Source of the DNA: JAQBQB01 sp035535975
Lineage (GTDB): Bacteria > Gemmatimonadota > Gemmatimonadetes > Gemmatimonadales > Gemmatimonadaceae
Direction of reading: 5' to 3'
Length of the DNA stretch: 64,000 nt
NCBI GenBank assembly: GCA_035535975.1
Contig: DATLPC010000133.1
Span: 1-64,000 of the forward strand
Position 1 is the stretch's first letter; each line of letters begins with the position of its first letter. The notes under the pieces are model-generated. The model saw only the letters and a program-made list of their open reading frames with translations, made no database searches and had not been told where the DNA came from. Below, piece after piece: positions 1 to 7,715 of this stretch. The translations under genes and the position numbers were made by a program.

Positions 1-1382
1 CGCGCTTCGACGCGCCGGGTGAGGCCGGCGCTGATGGCCGTCATTACAGTTTGCTCATCGCCCAGCCGAGCGGCGACGCGGGCGAGGCCGGCCGGCGCTT
101 CATCGATCTCCACGCTCAGATCGAGGGCGGGTTCCATAACCGATCGCGCCAGATCGTATTCGCCGCGTAAGTAGCGCTGCCATCCGAGCGAGCTGACCTG
201 AATCGGCGAGACCGGGTTGAGCATCGCCGCGGTGACCTGGGCGTCGACCGCGTCATCGCGTGCACCAAACCCGGTGAGCAACGTGAGCGAAAGCCAATGG
301 TGGGCGTCGGCGTTTTGTGGATCGAGCGCGATCGCGCGGCGGAGCGACGACGCGGCATCGTGCCAGCGACGGGCCACGATGTTCACGCCCCCGAGCGAGA
401 TGTGCGCCGCGGCGAGCGTGTCGTCGATCGCGAGCGCGCGCGCCGCATAGTCGGAGGCACGCTCGATTGCTGTCGCCGCCGGTGCGTAACCGCGGCCGCC
501 GATCACACTCCACGCGTCCGCGAGTCCGCACCAGGCATCGGCGGCGCGTGGGTCACGTTCGACGGCGCGCGTGAAATAGGTGATCGAGCGCTGCACCGCG
601 CGCGGTGTCCGCTGGTGCCAGTGATACCGTCCCTGCGCAATGATTCCCGCCGTTGTCGAGTCGATGGCTTTGGATCGCGCGCGCGTAGTGCGCAGCGCGC
701 GGATCGTCTCGGCGGACGGTGAGACGCCCAGCTCCTCCTCGAGGCGCCGACTGAAGCTCCGCGCGATCGATTCGGCGCGCGCCCGATTGCTGCTCGCGAA
801 CAGAAGTCTTACGAGATCGCGAAACACGGTCTCGTCGACCGGCGCGAGGGCGAGAGCCCGCTCGGCGGCCGTAACGGCATCATCGATTCGTCCGGCACTC
901 TCCAGCTCGCGGGACCACGCCGAGGCGGCACGCGTCGCCAGATCGCGGAAATGCGTTCGCTGCGTCAACGCCCACTGATCGAAGTCCGCGGCGTTGCGCA
1001 CGAAAAATCCGTCGAGGAAATCACCGCGATACACGGCGAGAGCGTCGCCCCATCGCCCGTCGCTGAGCGCCTGGTTGAATTCCGCGACGTCGATCGACAT
1101 CCGGGCCGACAATCGTACCGACTCGCCCGTCGTGACGAACGCGTCGTCGCCGAGTGCCTGGCGCAGAACGTAGAGCGAGTCGGCGAGGAGATGGCGAGCG
1201 GTGCGCTCGTCGCGGTCAGGCCAGAGGAGCCCGAGGAGCCGATCGCGGCTGATCGACGCATCCGGCGCGGTCGCGACCAACGCGAGCAGCGCCATGCGTC
1301 GCTGCTGCGACGCCCGGCGAAGGAGCTGGCCCGTCGGACCGGTGAGGGCCACGTGCCCTAAGACGACCAGACGCCGCTGCAT
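1..1382 (-). CDS. SARP/BTAD-type transcriptional regulator with TPR region (3' end off the window)
   Basis: An open frame runs without a stop from an ATG at 1382 to the left edge (460 codons seen). The N-terminal ~95 residues look like the OmpR-type winged helix of SARP regulators, including the segment RLLGLLWPDRDE near residue 50. Residues ~100-245 read as a bacterial transcriptional activation domain (BTAD) ending in SRRLEEELGVSPS. From ~residue 265 the protein has tetratricopeptide-like repeats (for example RAVERDPRAADAWCGLADAW). The family normally activates nearby genes by binding direct repeats. The gene is divergent from the lipoprotein at 1482, with a 99-bp shared upstream region, so that module is the obvious candidate target; this is inference. 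The C-terminus is missing, so any further sensor domain cannot be judged. Confidence 0.85.
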   Translation of the reverse strand, partial: MQRRLVVLGHVALTGPTGQLLRRASQQRRMALLALVATAPDASISRDRLLGLLWPDRDERTARHLLADSLYVLRQALGDDAFVTTGESVRLSARMSIDVAEFNQALSDGRWGDALAVYRGDFLDGFFVRNAADFDQWALTQRTHFRDLATRAASAWSRELESAGRIDDAVTAAERALALAPVDETVFRDLVRLLFASSNRARAESIARSFSRRLEEELGVSPSAETIRALRTTRARSKAIDSTTAGIIAQGRYHWHQRTPRAVQRSITYFTRAVERDPRAADAWCGLADAWSVIGGRGYAPAATAIERASDYAARALAIDDTLAAAHISLGGVNIVARRWHDAASSLRRAIALDPQNADAHHWLSLTLLTGFGARDDAVDAQVTAAMLNPVSPIQVSSLGWQRYLRGEYDLARSVMEPALDLSVEIDEAPAGLARVAARLGDEQTVMTAISAGLTRRVEA

Positions 1383-1481
1383 GCCTAGAGATGCGGGAAG
1401 CCAGACGATAATCGGACGATCACTGCGTCATACCATGCTGAATGTAGCTCACCCATCAACAATTTTTTGTGTGGAGAAGGT

Positions 1482-2120
1482 ATGAGACGAATCCCGACAG
1501 TGATCACCCTGTTCGCCGCCGTCCTGGCCGCGTGCAGTTCCGAGTCGCCCCTTCCAACGGGCCACATGTCACATCCCGGCAGCGTCAGTCTGTCCGACCT
1601 GGAGCAATCGGCGGACGCGCAGGCGCTCAGCGCGCTGAAACAGCTGACGGTCAAATTCCACGATCTCGACGTGGCGACGGACGCCCAGTACAAACTCTTT
1701 TCGAATCCACTCACCGCCGCCGACGGATGCATCTCGGACCTCCACGCCGGCGGCATGGGCTACCACTATGGTCGGCTCGACAACCTCGGCGACGACGCGG
1801 TCGATCTGCTCGACCCCGAGTTTCTCGTCTACGCGCCGAAGGACGGGCCGCGGATCGACGGCGAGGCAAGGACGCGTCTCGCGGCATTCGACTACTTCAT
1901 TCCCTATAGCCCGAAGTGGCCCGGACCCGACGAAGCGACGTTCAAACGCGCGCCCTCGTTCCACGACTTCCCGACGACGCAATCGCTCCCCGATCTCGCC
2001 TTCGCCCCGTCGCGCTTTGGCGGGTGGATGATTCACATTTGGCTGTGGGAGAACAATCCGGGCGGAATGTTCGCGAACTTCAACACCGCCGTGCCGCTCT
2101 GCGCCGGATCGCCCTTCTGA
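1482..2120 (+). CDS. Secreted lipoprotein of an uncharacterised family (copy 1)
   Basis: 212 residues. The start at 1482 is chosen because a GGAGAAGG ribosome site lies just upstream and because it gives a compact lipoprotein signal peptide with lipobox LAAC (Cys18). The mature protein carries conserved motifs GGMGYHY, DLLDPEFLVY and, near the C-terminus, HIWLWENNPGGMFANFN, with several His and Trp residues that could bind a ligand or metal. I recognise the pattern as a recurring family of exported proteins without a known function. A clear paralogue lies at 3389-4021 on the other strand. The DUF4242 gene starts 10 bases downstream, so the two are almost certainly co-transcribed. Function unknown. 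Confidence 0.85.
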   Translation: MRRIPTVITLFAAVLAACSSESPLPTGHMSHPGSVSLSDLEQSADAQALSALKQLTVKFHDLDVATDAQYKLFSNPLTAADGCISDLHAGGMGYHYGRLDNLGDDAVDLLDPEFLVYAPKDGPRIDGEARTRLAAFDYFIPYSPKWPGPDEATFKRAPSFHDFPTTQSLPDLAFAPSRFGGWMIHIWLWENNPGGMFANFNTAVPLCAGSPF

Positions 2121-2130
2121 GGAGCGAGCA

Positions 2131-2382
2131 ATGCCGCTCTACATCGATATTCACAACTACATCCCCGGCCTGACGAAAGACGGGATCAGGAGCGCGCACG
2201 CCAAGGATCTCGAGACACAGGGGCAGTACGGCGTGAAGTACTTGAGCTACTGGTTCAACGACCGAACCGGCAAGGTGTTCTGCCTCGTCGAAGCGCCGGA
2301 CATGGAGTCCGCTGAGCGAGTGCATCGTGAAGCGCACGGGTTTGTGGCCGACCAGATCTTCGAGGTCTTCGACGGCGTGTAG
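2131..2382 (+). CDS. DUF4242 small protein (SCO4226-like, copy 1)
   Basis: 83 residues, preceded by a GAGGAGCGA ribosome site. The whole protein fits DUF4242, a ferredoxin-like dimeric fold; its structurally studied member SCO4226 of Streptomyces coelicolor binds nickel. Typical motifs are MPLYIDIHN at the start, YGVKYLSYW in the middle and VFCLVEAPD followed by VHREAHGFVAD. There is no signal peptide, so it should be cytosolic. It sits 10 bases after the lipoprotein at 1482 and is closely similar along its whole length to the protein at 4111-4362. Metal binding is inferred from the family only. Confidence 0.88.
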   Translation: MPLYIDIHNYIPGLTKDGIRSAHAKDLETQGQYGVKYLSYWFNDRTGKVFCLVEAPDMESAERVHREAHGFVADQIFEVFDGV

Positions 2383-2407
2383 GCCTCGCTGTCAGCGTGC
2401 AACCCTC

Positions 2408-2478
2408 GTTGTCATCCTGAGCGAAGCGAAGGACCTGCTGTCCCTGGCTGGTTGCCAGTCAAGGATGGTAGGTCCTTT
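2408..2478 (+). repeat. REP-like element, inverted partner of 3311-3384
   Basis: The element begins GTTGTCATCCTGAGCGAAGC and ends in the hairpin arms AAGGACCT (2429-2436) and AGGTCCTT (2470-2477). A GTCATCCTGAGCGAAGCGAAGG module is a dispersed repeat I know from soil-bacterial genomes. The element at 3311-3384 has the same layout on the opposite strand. The two bracket the hydrolase gene, whose last ~20 codons lie inside this copy. Confidence 0.75.
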
Positions 2479-3296
2479 GTCTCGTACCGTTGCACGAAGC
2501 TCGATATCGTCGCGACAAACTCGACGGAGTGCGAGACGTGCGGAAGGTGCGCCGCTCCGGCGAAGACCATTTCCTCGGCGGCCGGCATCGCCTTCGCGAG
2601 CCGAGAGACGACAGCCGGGAAGAACGGAGGACTGTGCTCGCCGCGAGTGAGTAGCGTCGGCCGATCGAAACGAGCGAGCGCCTCGAGATCGACGATCGCA
2701 ATCTTCGGGTCCTGCAATTCGTCGAGAAAAGTCGGCGCGTTGTTTACCCACGTCTCTTGCCTGGCCGCTGACAATCGGTCCCAGGCGCCCGGCCCGAGCG
2801 CGATTGTATCGACGAAGTGCCGCGCCGCGTTTCGGAAATCGCCATCGCGGAGCAAGCGAAAAATGTTCGTCATGCGTTCGTCGACTGCACGCAGCGCCGC
2901 GCCGTACGCGGCTTCTTCAGCGAGCAGACCGAAGAGCGGCGGCTCGTGCGCCGCGAGGCTGCGCAACGTCTCCGGACGCTCCGCGGCGAGCCAAAGCCCA
3001 ACGGCCGCTCCGCCCGAGTTTCCGACGACGTGCGCGGGAGCCAAATCGAGCGCCTCGAGGAGTGCCGCGAGATCCGCGGCATCTTCGTGAAGGCTGCCTT
3101 GCGTCTTCGGACGCGCGCTCTGGCTATGTCCTCGGCGATCGTATCGCAGAACGCGAAATGAGCGCGCCAACTCGCCGACGACCGGATTCCAGTTGGTGTG
3201 GTCGCCCCACGAGCCATGAACGAGCACAAGCGGGACGGACCCTTCTCCACTGAGCTCGTAAAAGAGCTCGGTGTCGTTGACAGTGATGAACGGCAT
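2412..3296 (-). CDS. Alpha/beta hydrolase
   Basis: 294 residues, cytosolic, start ATG at 3296. The fold is shown by the oxyanion motif HGSW (27-30), YDRRGHSQS, the nucleophile elbow GNSGG (Ser94), an acidic candidate in LTRGEHSPPF and the C-terminal His in GAAHLPHVSH. The substrate cannot be predicted. The natural end of the fold is around FVQRYE; the remaining tail is encoded by the REP-like element at 2408-2478, which suggests that the original stop codon was lost or replaced when the element inserted. It lies between two copies of a lipoprotein/DUF4242 module, but on the strand of the second copy. Confidence 0.88.
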   Translation of the reverse strand: MPFITVNDTELFYELSGEGSVPLVLVHGSWGDHTNWNPVVGELARSFRVLRYDRRGHSQSARPKTQGSLHEDAADLAALLEALDLAPAHVVGNSGGAAVGLWLAAERPETLRSLAAHEPPLFGLLAEEAAYGAALRAVDERMTNIFRLLRDGDFRNAARHFVDTIALGPGAWDRLSAARQETWVNNAPTFLDELQDPKIAIVDLEALARFDRPTLLTRGEHSPPFFPAVVSRLAKAMPAAEEMVFAGAAHLPHVSHSVEFVATISSFVQRYETKDLPSLTGNQPGTAGPSLRSG

Positions 3297-3310
3297 GGCA
3301 ATAAAGTGTA

Positions 3311-3384
3311 AAAGGGCCTACTCGCCGAGCACCCGCTCGAGGAATAGGCCCTTCTCGCTCCACTTCGCTCGAAATTACGACAAC
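3311..3384 (-). repeat. REP-like element with terminator-type hairpin
   Basis: Read on the minus strand it begins GTTGTCGTAATTTCGAGCG and continues to a hairpin with 9-base arms AAGGGCCTA/TAGGCCCTT (3312-3320 and 3345-3353). A nested hairpin CGAGC-ACCC-GCTCG (plus-strand reading, 3326-3339) sits inside. A T-rich tail follows on the minus strand, so it could terminate transcripts of the lipoprotein gene at 3389. It has the same organisation as 2408-2478, in inverted orientation. Confidence 0.7.
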
Positions 3385-3388
3385 GTTG

Positions 3389-4021
3389 TTACCTACAAAG
3401 CGGAACAGAGCCGTTGAAGTTCACGAACATTCCAGCTGCGTTGTTCTCCCAGAGCCAGATGTGGAACATCCATCCGCCGAATCTCGTCGTTGCCGTGAAC
3501 GGCAGATCCGGGAGGGTGCTCGTGGACGGGAAGTCGTGGAGCGACGGTGCTTTCGAGAATCCTTGAGTCCCGGGGGCCGGCCACCGGTTCGTAAACGGCA
3601 GGAAGTATTCGACGGCAGCGAGGCGCCGCTTCGCCACGCCATTCAACGCCGGACCGTCGGTTGGAGCGTACACAAGGAACTCGGGGTCGAGCAGATCGAT
3701 CGCATCGTCGCCGAGGTTGTTGCCGCGCGTATAGTGATAACCCATGCCGCCGGCGCTCGGGTCGGAGATGCAACCGTCGTCGGCGGTCGCGGGCGGCGCC
3801 TTCAGCAAGCCGTAGCCCGCTGATGTCGCCGAGTCGAGATCATGAAAGCCCGCGGTGACCTGCCGTAGCGCGGCGAGTGATTGGGCGTTGCCGGCGCGCG
3901 CGAGATCCGAGAGCATCGCGCCGCCTTCGTGCGACATATGGCTGGCAGTCGGAGACGGCGCGTCCGCGCAAGCCGTCAACCCGATCGTTATTGTAGCGAA
4001 CAGAATCAAATGCAGTTTCAC
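3389..4021 (-). CDS. Secreted lipoprotein of an uncharacterised family (copy 2)
   Basis: 210 residues with a GTG start at 4021 (GGAG a few bases upstream) and lipobox LTAC (Cys18, the same position as in the copy at 1482). Motifs shared with copy 1 include GCISD, AGGMGYHY, NLGDDAIDLLDPEFLVYAP, HDFPST and HIWLWENN. The two proteins are alignable end to end but clearly diverged, so the duplication is not recent or one copy was acquired separately. The gene lies 89 bases downstream of the DUF4242 gene at 4111-4362, so gene order within this copy is reversed relative to copy 1. Function unknown. Confidence 0.85.
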   Translation of the reverse strand: MKLHLILFATITIGLTACADAPSPTASHMSHEGGAMLSDLARAGNAQSLAALRQVTAGFHDLDSATSAGYGLLKAPPATADDGCISDPSAGGMGYHYTRGNNLGDDAIDLLDPEFLVYAPTDGPALNGVAKRRLAAVEYFLPFTNRWPAPGTQGFSKAPSLHDFPSTSTLPDLPFTATTRFGGWMFHIWLWENNAAGMFVNFNGSVPLCR

Positions 4022-4110
4022 AACATCTCCATTGGTATTTTGGGGGATGTCCGGTGCACTTCTCTATCTGCGCACTTCGGCGCGAAATCCGGACATTGGT
4101 CTCGCGCGTC

Positions 4111-4362
4111 TCAGTGTCCTTCTACGACCTCGAAGATTTCGTCCGCGACGAGACCGTGGCCTTCACGGTGGACGCGGACCGCGGCCTCCTTGTCGGGCGC
4201 CTCGACGAGGCAGAAGACCTGCCCACTCTGCGCGTTGTACCAGTATTTGAGGTACTTCACGCCGTGCTTCTCTTGCGTCTCCAGATCTTTCTGGTGTGCT
4301 CCCGCAACGGCCTCGGGGGTCAGGCCTGGAATGTGGTTGTGGACGTCGATGAACAGCGCCAT
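4111..4362 (-). CDS. DUF4242 small protein (SCO4226-like, copy 2)
   Basis: 83 residues, with a strong GAGAGGAG ribosome site before the ATG at 4362. It shares the DUF4242 motifs FIDVHNHIPGLT, HGVKYLKYW, VFCLVEAPD and VHREGHGLVADEIFEV with the protein at 2131. Here it is the first gene and the lipoprotein at 3389 the second. That the partners stay together in both orders suggests that the two products act in one process, one inside the cell and one in the envelope. Nickel or other metal binding is known only for the family. Confidence 0.88.
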   Translation of the reverse strand: MALFIDVHNHIPGLTPEAVAGAHQKDLETQEKHGVKYLKYWYNAQSGQVFCLVEAPDKEAAVRVHREGHGLVADEIFEVVEGH

Positions 4363-4671
4363 GACAAGCTCCTCTCTCTAGTTGCCGCGGCGCTCCATGC
4401 GCCGCGTTCGATCGAGAAAGGCTACTGGCAGCCTGTCGCCACCGGGATGATTGGCTGGCCGGATCTCTTGCCTGAGCGTCCGCCTGCAACAGAATCATCC
4501 ACACCCCCCGCGATTTTGAATCGAAACCGCTGCAATGGGGTCAGACTCCAACTTTAGATTGGAGTCTGACCCCTAACGCGGGGTTTTGCGCCGGGGCGTG
4601 ACTTTTGGGAGACCATTAAATAATATGGTGGCCGTCGGTCCCCTTTCTCTCCCGGCTACCGAGGAGGAGCC
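4363..4671. other. Divergent intergenic region
   Basis: 309 bases between the DUF4242 gene and pal. It holds palindrome copy 1 (4537-4573) and the pal leader, in which TAATAT (4621-4626) is a possible -10 element and GAGGAGG a clear ribosome site. No other coding or structured feature was seen. Confidence 0.6.
4537..4573. repeat. GGGGTCAGACTCC palindrome, copy 1
   Basis: Arms of 15 bases (GGGGTCAGACTCCAA and its complement) around a 7-base loop, CTTTAGA. It lies in a divergent promoter region, so a terminator role alone cannot explain it. Member of a six-copy family in this window. Confidence 0.9.
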
Positions 4672-5280
4672 ATGCGCGTCATCGCCAAGGTCGGAGTTGT
4701 CGCTTCTTCTATAGTACTGGTCGTGGCATGTCATAAGTCGCCGCCTCCGGCGGCTGCCCCGACCCCCGTCGCTCGCGTCAATCAGGACAGCATCAACCGC
4801 GCGAACGCCGTGCGCGATTCGATCGCCCGCGCCGATGCCGCGCGACGGCTCGCGGCCGCACGCGCCGACAGCATTCGTCGCGCGAATGAAGCGCGAGCCG
4901 CCGAACTGACCGGCGCTCGCGCCGTACTCACCCAGGCGATCCACTTCGACTTCGACGCCTCGGACATTCTCGTCGCCGACAAGCCCGTGCTCGATCGCAA
5001 AGCGGGCGTGCTCGGCGCGAACAAACCGATTCGCATCCGCATCGAGGGCAACACCGACGAGCGCGGGTCCGACGAGTACAACCTCGCGCTCGGGATGCGA
5101 CGCGCCGCCGCCGCCAAGCTCTATCTCACCCAGCGCGGCATCGACGCGGCGCGCATCGAGACCGTGTCTTACGGCGAGGAACGCCCGGTCTGCCAGGAGC
5201 ATGACGAGAGCTGCTGGGCGAAGAATCGACGGGCCGAGTTCGCGGTACTCGCGGGAGACGTCACGACGATCGTTCCGTAG
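4672..5280 (+). CDS. pal: Peptidoglycan-associated lipoprotein (OmpA/Pal family)
   Basis: 202 residues. A lipoprotein signal ends in LVVAC (Cys20), followed by a Pro/Ala-rich linker and an Ala/Arg-rich helical stretch (~35-85, repeated DSIxRA-type units). The OmpA-like peptidoglycan-binding domain follows (~92-198): IHFDFDASDI, IEGNTDERGS, EYNLALGMRRA and the closing NRRAEF. Pal anchors the outer membrane to the cell wall and works with the Tol system, which is not in this window. The 4-base-spaced Cys pair in CQEHDESC near the C-terminus may form a disulfide. The next gene starts 6 bases later, suggesting co-transcription. Confidence 0.93.
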   Translation: MRVIAKVGVVASSIVLVVACHKSPPPAAAPTPVARVNQDSINRANAVRDSIARADAARRLAAARADSIRRANEARAAELTGARAVLTQAIHFDFDASDILVADKPVLDRKAGVLGANKPIRIRIEGNTDERGSDEYNLALGMRRAAAAKLYLTQRGIDAARIETVSYGEERPVCQEHDESCWAKNRRAEFAVLAGDVTTIVP

Positions 5281-5286
5281 GGCCAA

Positions 5287-5940
5287 GTGGCAACGATCGC
5301 CGTGTTGGGCTCGGGGAACATGGGCAGTGCCCTCGGGCTCTTGTTCTCTCGCGCCGGTCACCGCGTCACGTACACGTATTCGCGCGACCCCGCAAAACTC
5401 GATCGCTTGGCTCGCGACAGCGGCCCACGCGCCCGGGCGGCACTCTCGATTCCCGACGCCGTCCGCGACGCTCGCATCGTCCTGCTGACCGTACACTGGA
5501 ACCGCGTACGTTCGGTTCTTCGCGCCGCGGGGTCGCTGCGCGGCAAGATCTTGATCGACAGCACCAACCCGATGAACGACGCCGACACAGCGCTCGTCAT
5601 CGGCCGCACGAGATCCGGCGGGGAAAGCGTCGCCCGACTTGCTCGCGGCGCGCGCGTGATCAAGGCGTTCAATACCGTGCCCGCCGAACTTCTTCGCGCC
5701 GGTCCTCGCGTCCTTGGCGAACGACCCGACGTTTGCTATTGCGGGAACGACGTCGCGGCGAAGCGCGTGGTCGCGCGGTTGATTCGCCAAATCGGATTCG
5801 AGCCGGTCAATTGCGGCTCGTTGGAGAACGCCCGGTATCTGGAACCGCTCGCGCTGCTCGTCAGCGAATTGGCATACAACCAGGGGCGGCGGCCCGAGGT
5901 GGGCGTTCGGTTTCTTCGTCCTTCACCCAAGAACAGGTAG
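5287..5940 (+). CDS. NADP-binding reductase, F420-dependent NADP oxidoreductase/P5CR N-terminal-like
   Basis: 217 residues from a GTG start 6 bases after pal. The N-terminus is a Rossmann nucleotide-binding motif, GSGNMGSALGLLFSRAGH, followed by TYSRDPAKL, where the arginine fits NADP(H) preference. Further family marks are VLLTVHWNRV, LIDSTNPMN and VIKAFNTVPAELL, typical of the NADPH:F420 oxidoreductase-like group (COG2085). These proteins reduce diverse acceptors and the substrate is not predictable here. Cytosolic. Co-transcription with pal is likely from spacing only and need not mean shared function. Confidence 0.85.
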   Translation: MATIAVLGSGNMGSALGLLFSRAGHRVTYTYSRDPAKLDRLARDSGPRARAALSIPDAVRDARIVLLTVHWNRVRSVLRAAGSLRGKILIDSTNPMNDADTALVIGRTRSGGESVARLARGARVIKAFNTVPAELLRAGPRVLGERPDVCYCGNDVAAKRVVARLIRQIGFEPVNCGSLENARYLEPLALLVSELAYNQGRRPEVGVRFLRPSPKNR

Positions 5941-6003
5941 GCGCGGCGTTCAGAGAGTGTCGGAGGTTGACTCAACCCGCGATCCCGCCGAAAATGTGCG
6001 GAG

Positions 6004-6951
6004 ATGCTCACACGACTCGCGCGGATTCTGGCGTTCGTATCGCTCGCCATGCCGGCGGCGGCGCAAAAGCCGACGGAAGGCTACGTCGCCGCCGGCGACT
6101 CTATTAGACTTTTCTATAGAATCGTCGGCCGCGGCTCGGATACGCTGATCGCGATCCACGGCGGCCCCGGCGTCGATCTCGAGAGCATCTATGGCGACTT
6201 CGCGCCGCTCACCGAGCAGCACGTCGTCATTTTCTACGATCAGCGCGGCGCCGGTCGGTCGACGCTGCCGCGCGATACGACGCTCCTCTCGGCGGCGACG
6301 CAGATCAGCGACCTCGACGCCATTCGGCGGCGCTTCAAGATCGATCGCGCAACGCTCGTCGCGCACTCATACGGTCCGTTGCTCGCGGCGACCTACGCCA
6401 TTGCCCATCCCGATCACGTCCGCGGGATGATCTTTTTCGGTCCCGTGCCGCCGCGACGCGGGGATTTCTTCGAACGGTTCGGGCGGACGCTGCTCCGCCG
6501 CATGGACAGCGCGCAGCTCGCGAAGCAGTCGGATGCCAATCGGCGACTCGCGGCGGGGGACAATGTTCGTCAGGCGTGTCGTGACTACTGGAGCGTCGGT
6601 ATGCGGCCGCGACTCGCCGATCCCGATGTTTCGCTCGCGCTCATTCGCTCCGACCTGTGCGCGTCCGACCCGGCGGGCATCAGGTACGGGCTCACGAAGA
6701 CGAATGGCGTCGTCATGGCGTCGTATGGAGAGTGGGATCTTCGCGCGGCTCTCCCCGCGCTGCACATGCCGGTGCTGATCGTGCACGGCGAACAGGACGC
6801 GATACCGATGGATTTGGTCGCCGAGTGGACGATGATCCCGCGCAGCCGCCTCTTCCCAGTTCCGGGCGCGGCACATTTCCCCTACGCCGAGCGTCCGGAC
6901 GTCGTGTGGCCGGAGGTGAAACGGTTTTTCGCCGAGCTGCGCCGCCCCTGA
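6004..6951 (+). CDS. Exported alpha/beta hydrolase, proline-iminopeptidase-like
   Basis: 315 residues with a signal peptide ending near AAAQ (residue 21). Motifs are those of peptidase family S33: HGGPG (52-56, oxyanion hole), YDQRGAGRS, the nucleophile elbow AHSYG (Ser122), GEQDAIP for the acid and GAAHFPY for the His. Family members remove N-terminal proline or act as general esterases; an exported form would act on peptides or esters in the periplasm. The activity is inferred from fold and motif, not proven. The convergent gene at 6953 ends two bases downstream. Confidence 0.9.
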   Translation: MLTRLARILAFVSLAMPAAAQKPTEGYVAAGDSIRLFYRIVGRGSDTLIAIHGGPGVDLESIYGDFAPLTEQHVVIFYDQRGAGRSTLPRDTTLLSAATQISDLDAIRRRFKIDRATLVAHSYGPLLAATYAIAHPDHVRGMIFFGPVPPRRGDFFERFGRTLLRRMDSAQLAKQSDANRRLAAGDNVRQACRDYWSVGMRPRLADPDVSLALIRSDLCASDPAGIRYGLTKTNGVVMASYGEWDLRAALPALHMPVLIVHGEQDAIPMDLVAEWTMIPRSRLFPVPGAAHFPYAERPDVVWPEVKRFFAELRRP

Positions 6952-6952
6952 G

Positions 6953-7357
6953 TTATCCCAGAGCCGCCATGCCATCCTGGCGCGGCGACGCCGCCGCGAA
7001 TACTTCGTGCACGCAACGCTCGGCGTCCTCGAGAAGCGTCGCGCAGTGATGGCGCACGTTGAACGGCATGAGCGAGTCGTCGAGCTCTTCGCGCAACCGA
7101 TTCGCGACGCACGCTGGCTCATTTCCGTCGTCGCGAAGGTGGACGACGTAGCGCCGAACGAGAGCGAGAAACCCGACGTGCAGCGTGTCGCGCTCGGTGT
7201 CGGAAACTCGCCCGAGCTCCTTCGCCAACTCCTCGGCACGAACGAGTGAGCGCATCGCGCGCCGCATCAGCTCCGGGACGTCGTCGGCCGAGTGAAGCTG
7301 GGAGACCGGTCGTCGGTCTCCGCACATCCCATGTGACATTGTGCGTCCGCGACACAT
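6953..7357 (-). CDS. Hypothetical protein
   Basis: 134 residues if the first ATG (7357) is used; ATGs at 7339 and 7327 are alternatives, and none has a convincing ribosome site. The protein is predicted mostly helical (PELMRRAMRSLVRAEELAKEL, then FLALVRRYVVHL) with no signal peptide or membrane segment, and codon third positions are GC-rich as in neighbouring genes, which supports real coding. I recognise no family. It is convergent with the hydrolase at 6004, the two stop codons being one base apart. Confidence 0.6.
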   Translation of the reverse strand: MCRGRTMSHGMCGDRRPVSQLHSADDVPELMRRAMRSLVRAEELAKELGRVSDTERDTLHVGFLALVRRYVVHLRDDGNEPACVANRLREELDDSLMPFNVRHHCATLLEDAERCVHEVFAAASPRQDGMAALG

Positions 7358-7715
7358 GCTGGGGGTCTCGACAACGCCGCGTCGCGATGGTCGGAGACGC
7401 GTGAAAGTAGTGATTTCAGTCGACGCACGCCATTGGCGCCGACTGCGAGTAACCAGTCACACGTCAACTGTGTCCATGGCGCGCAAAAAACAAACGTGCT
7501 CTTAGCCAATGGTGTTCGACCGTTCGGCGCCGAAACACCGAAAGGCATCGCGGACCAGCTCGGTGGGCGTCAACACGTTTACTGTCTCGGTTTCGGCAAA
7601 CGCCGCGCCCTCGTCTACGTCTGGCTTCGTTAACGCAGCCAGCGAAACCGCCTCGGGGTCAGACCCTCGTTAAGCCCATTGCAAGTGGAGTCTGACCCCC
7701 ATTGCGCCAAAATGA
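7358..7715. other. Intergenic region
   Basis: 358 bases without a convincing gene. Short open frames exist on both strands but none shows a recognisable motif or ribosome site. The right end holds the imperfect palindrome copy 2 (7655-7700), 15 bases from the stop of the FAD oxidase gene. Confidence 0.6.
7655..7700. repeat. GGGGTCAGACTCC palindrome, copy 2 (imperfect)
   Basis: Left arm GGGGTCAGACCC, right arm TGGAGTCTGACCCCC, with an ~19-base centre. The left arm has lost the inner TCC, so this is the most degenerate full copy. It follows the 3' end of the oxidase gene at 7716. Confidence 0.8.

Noticed and set aside
4573..5790. 405-codon open frame on the minus strand
   Set aside because: It is antisense to pal and the reductase gene, both with clear families; the frame is a by-product of GC-rich codon use and has no recognisable motif.
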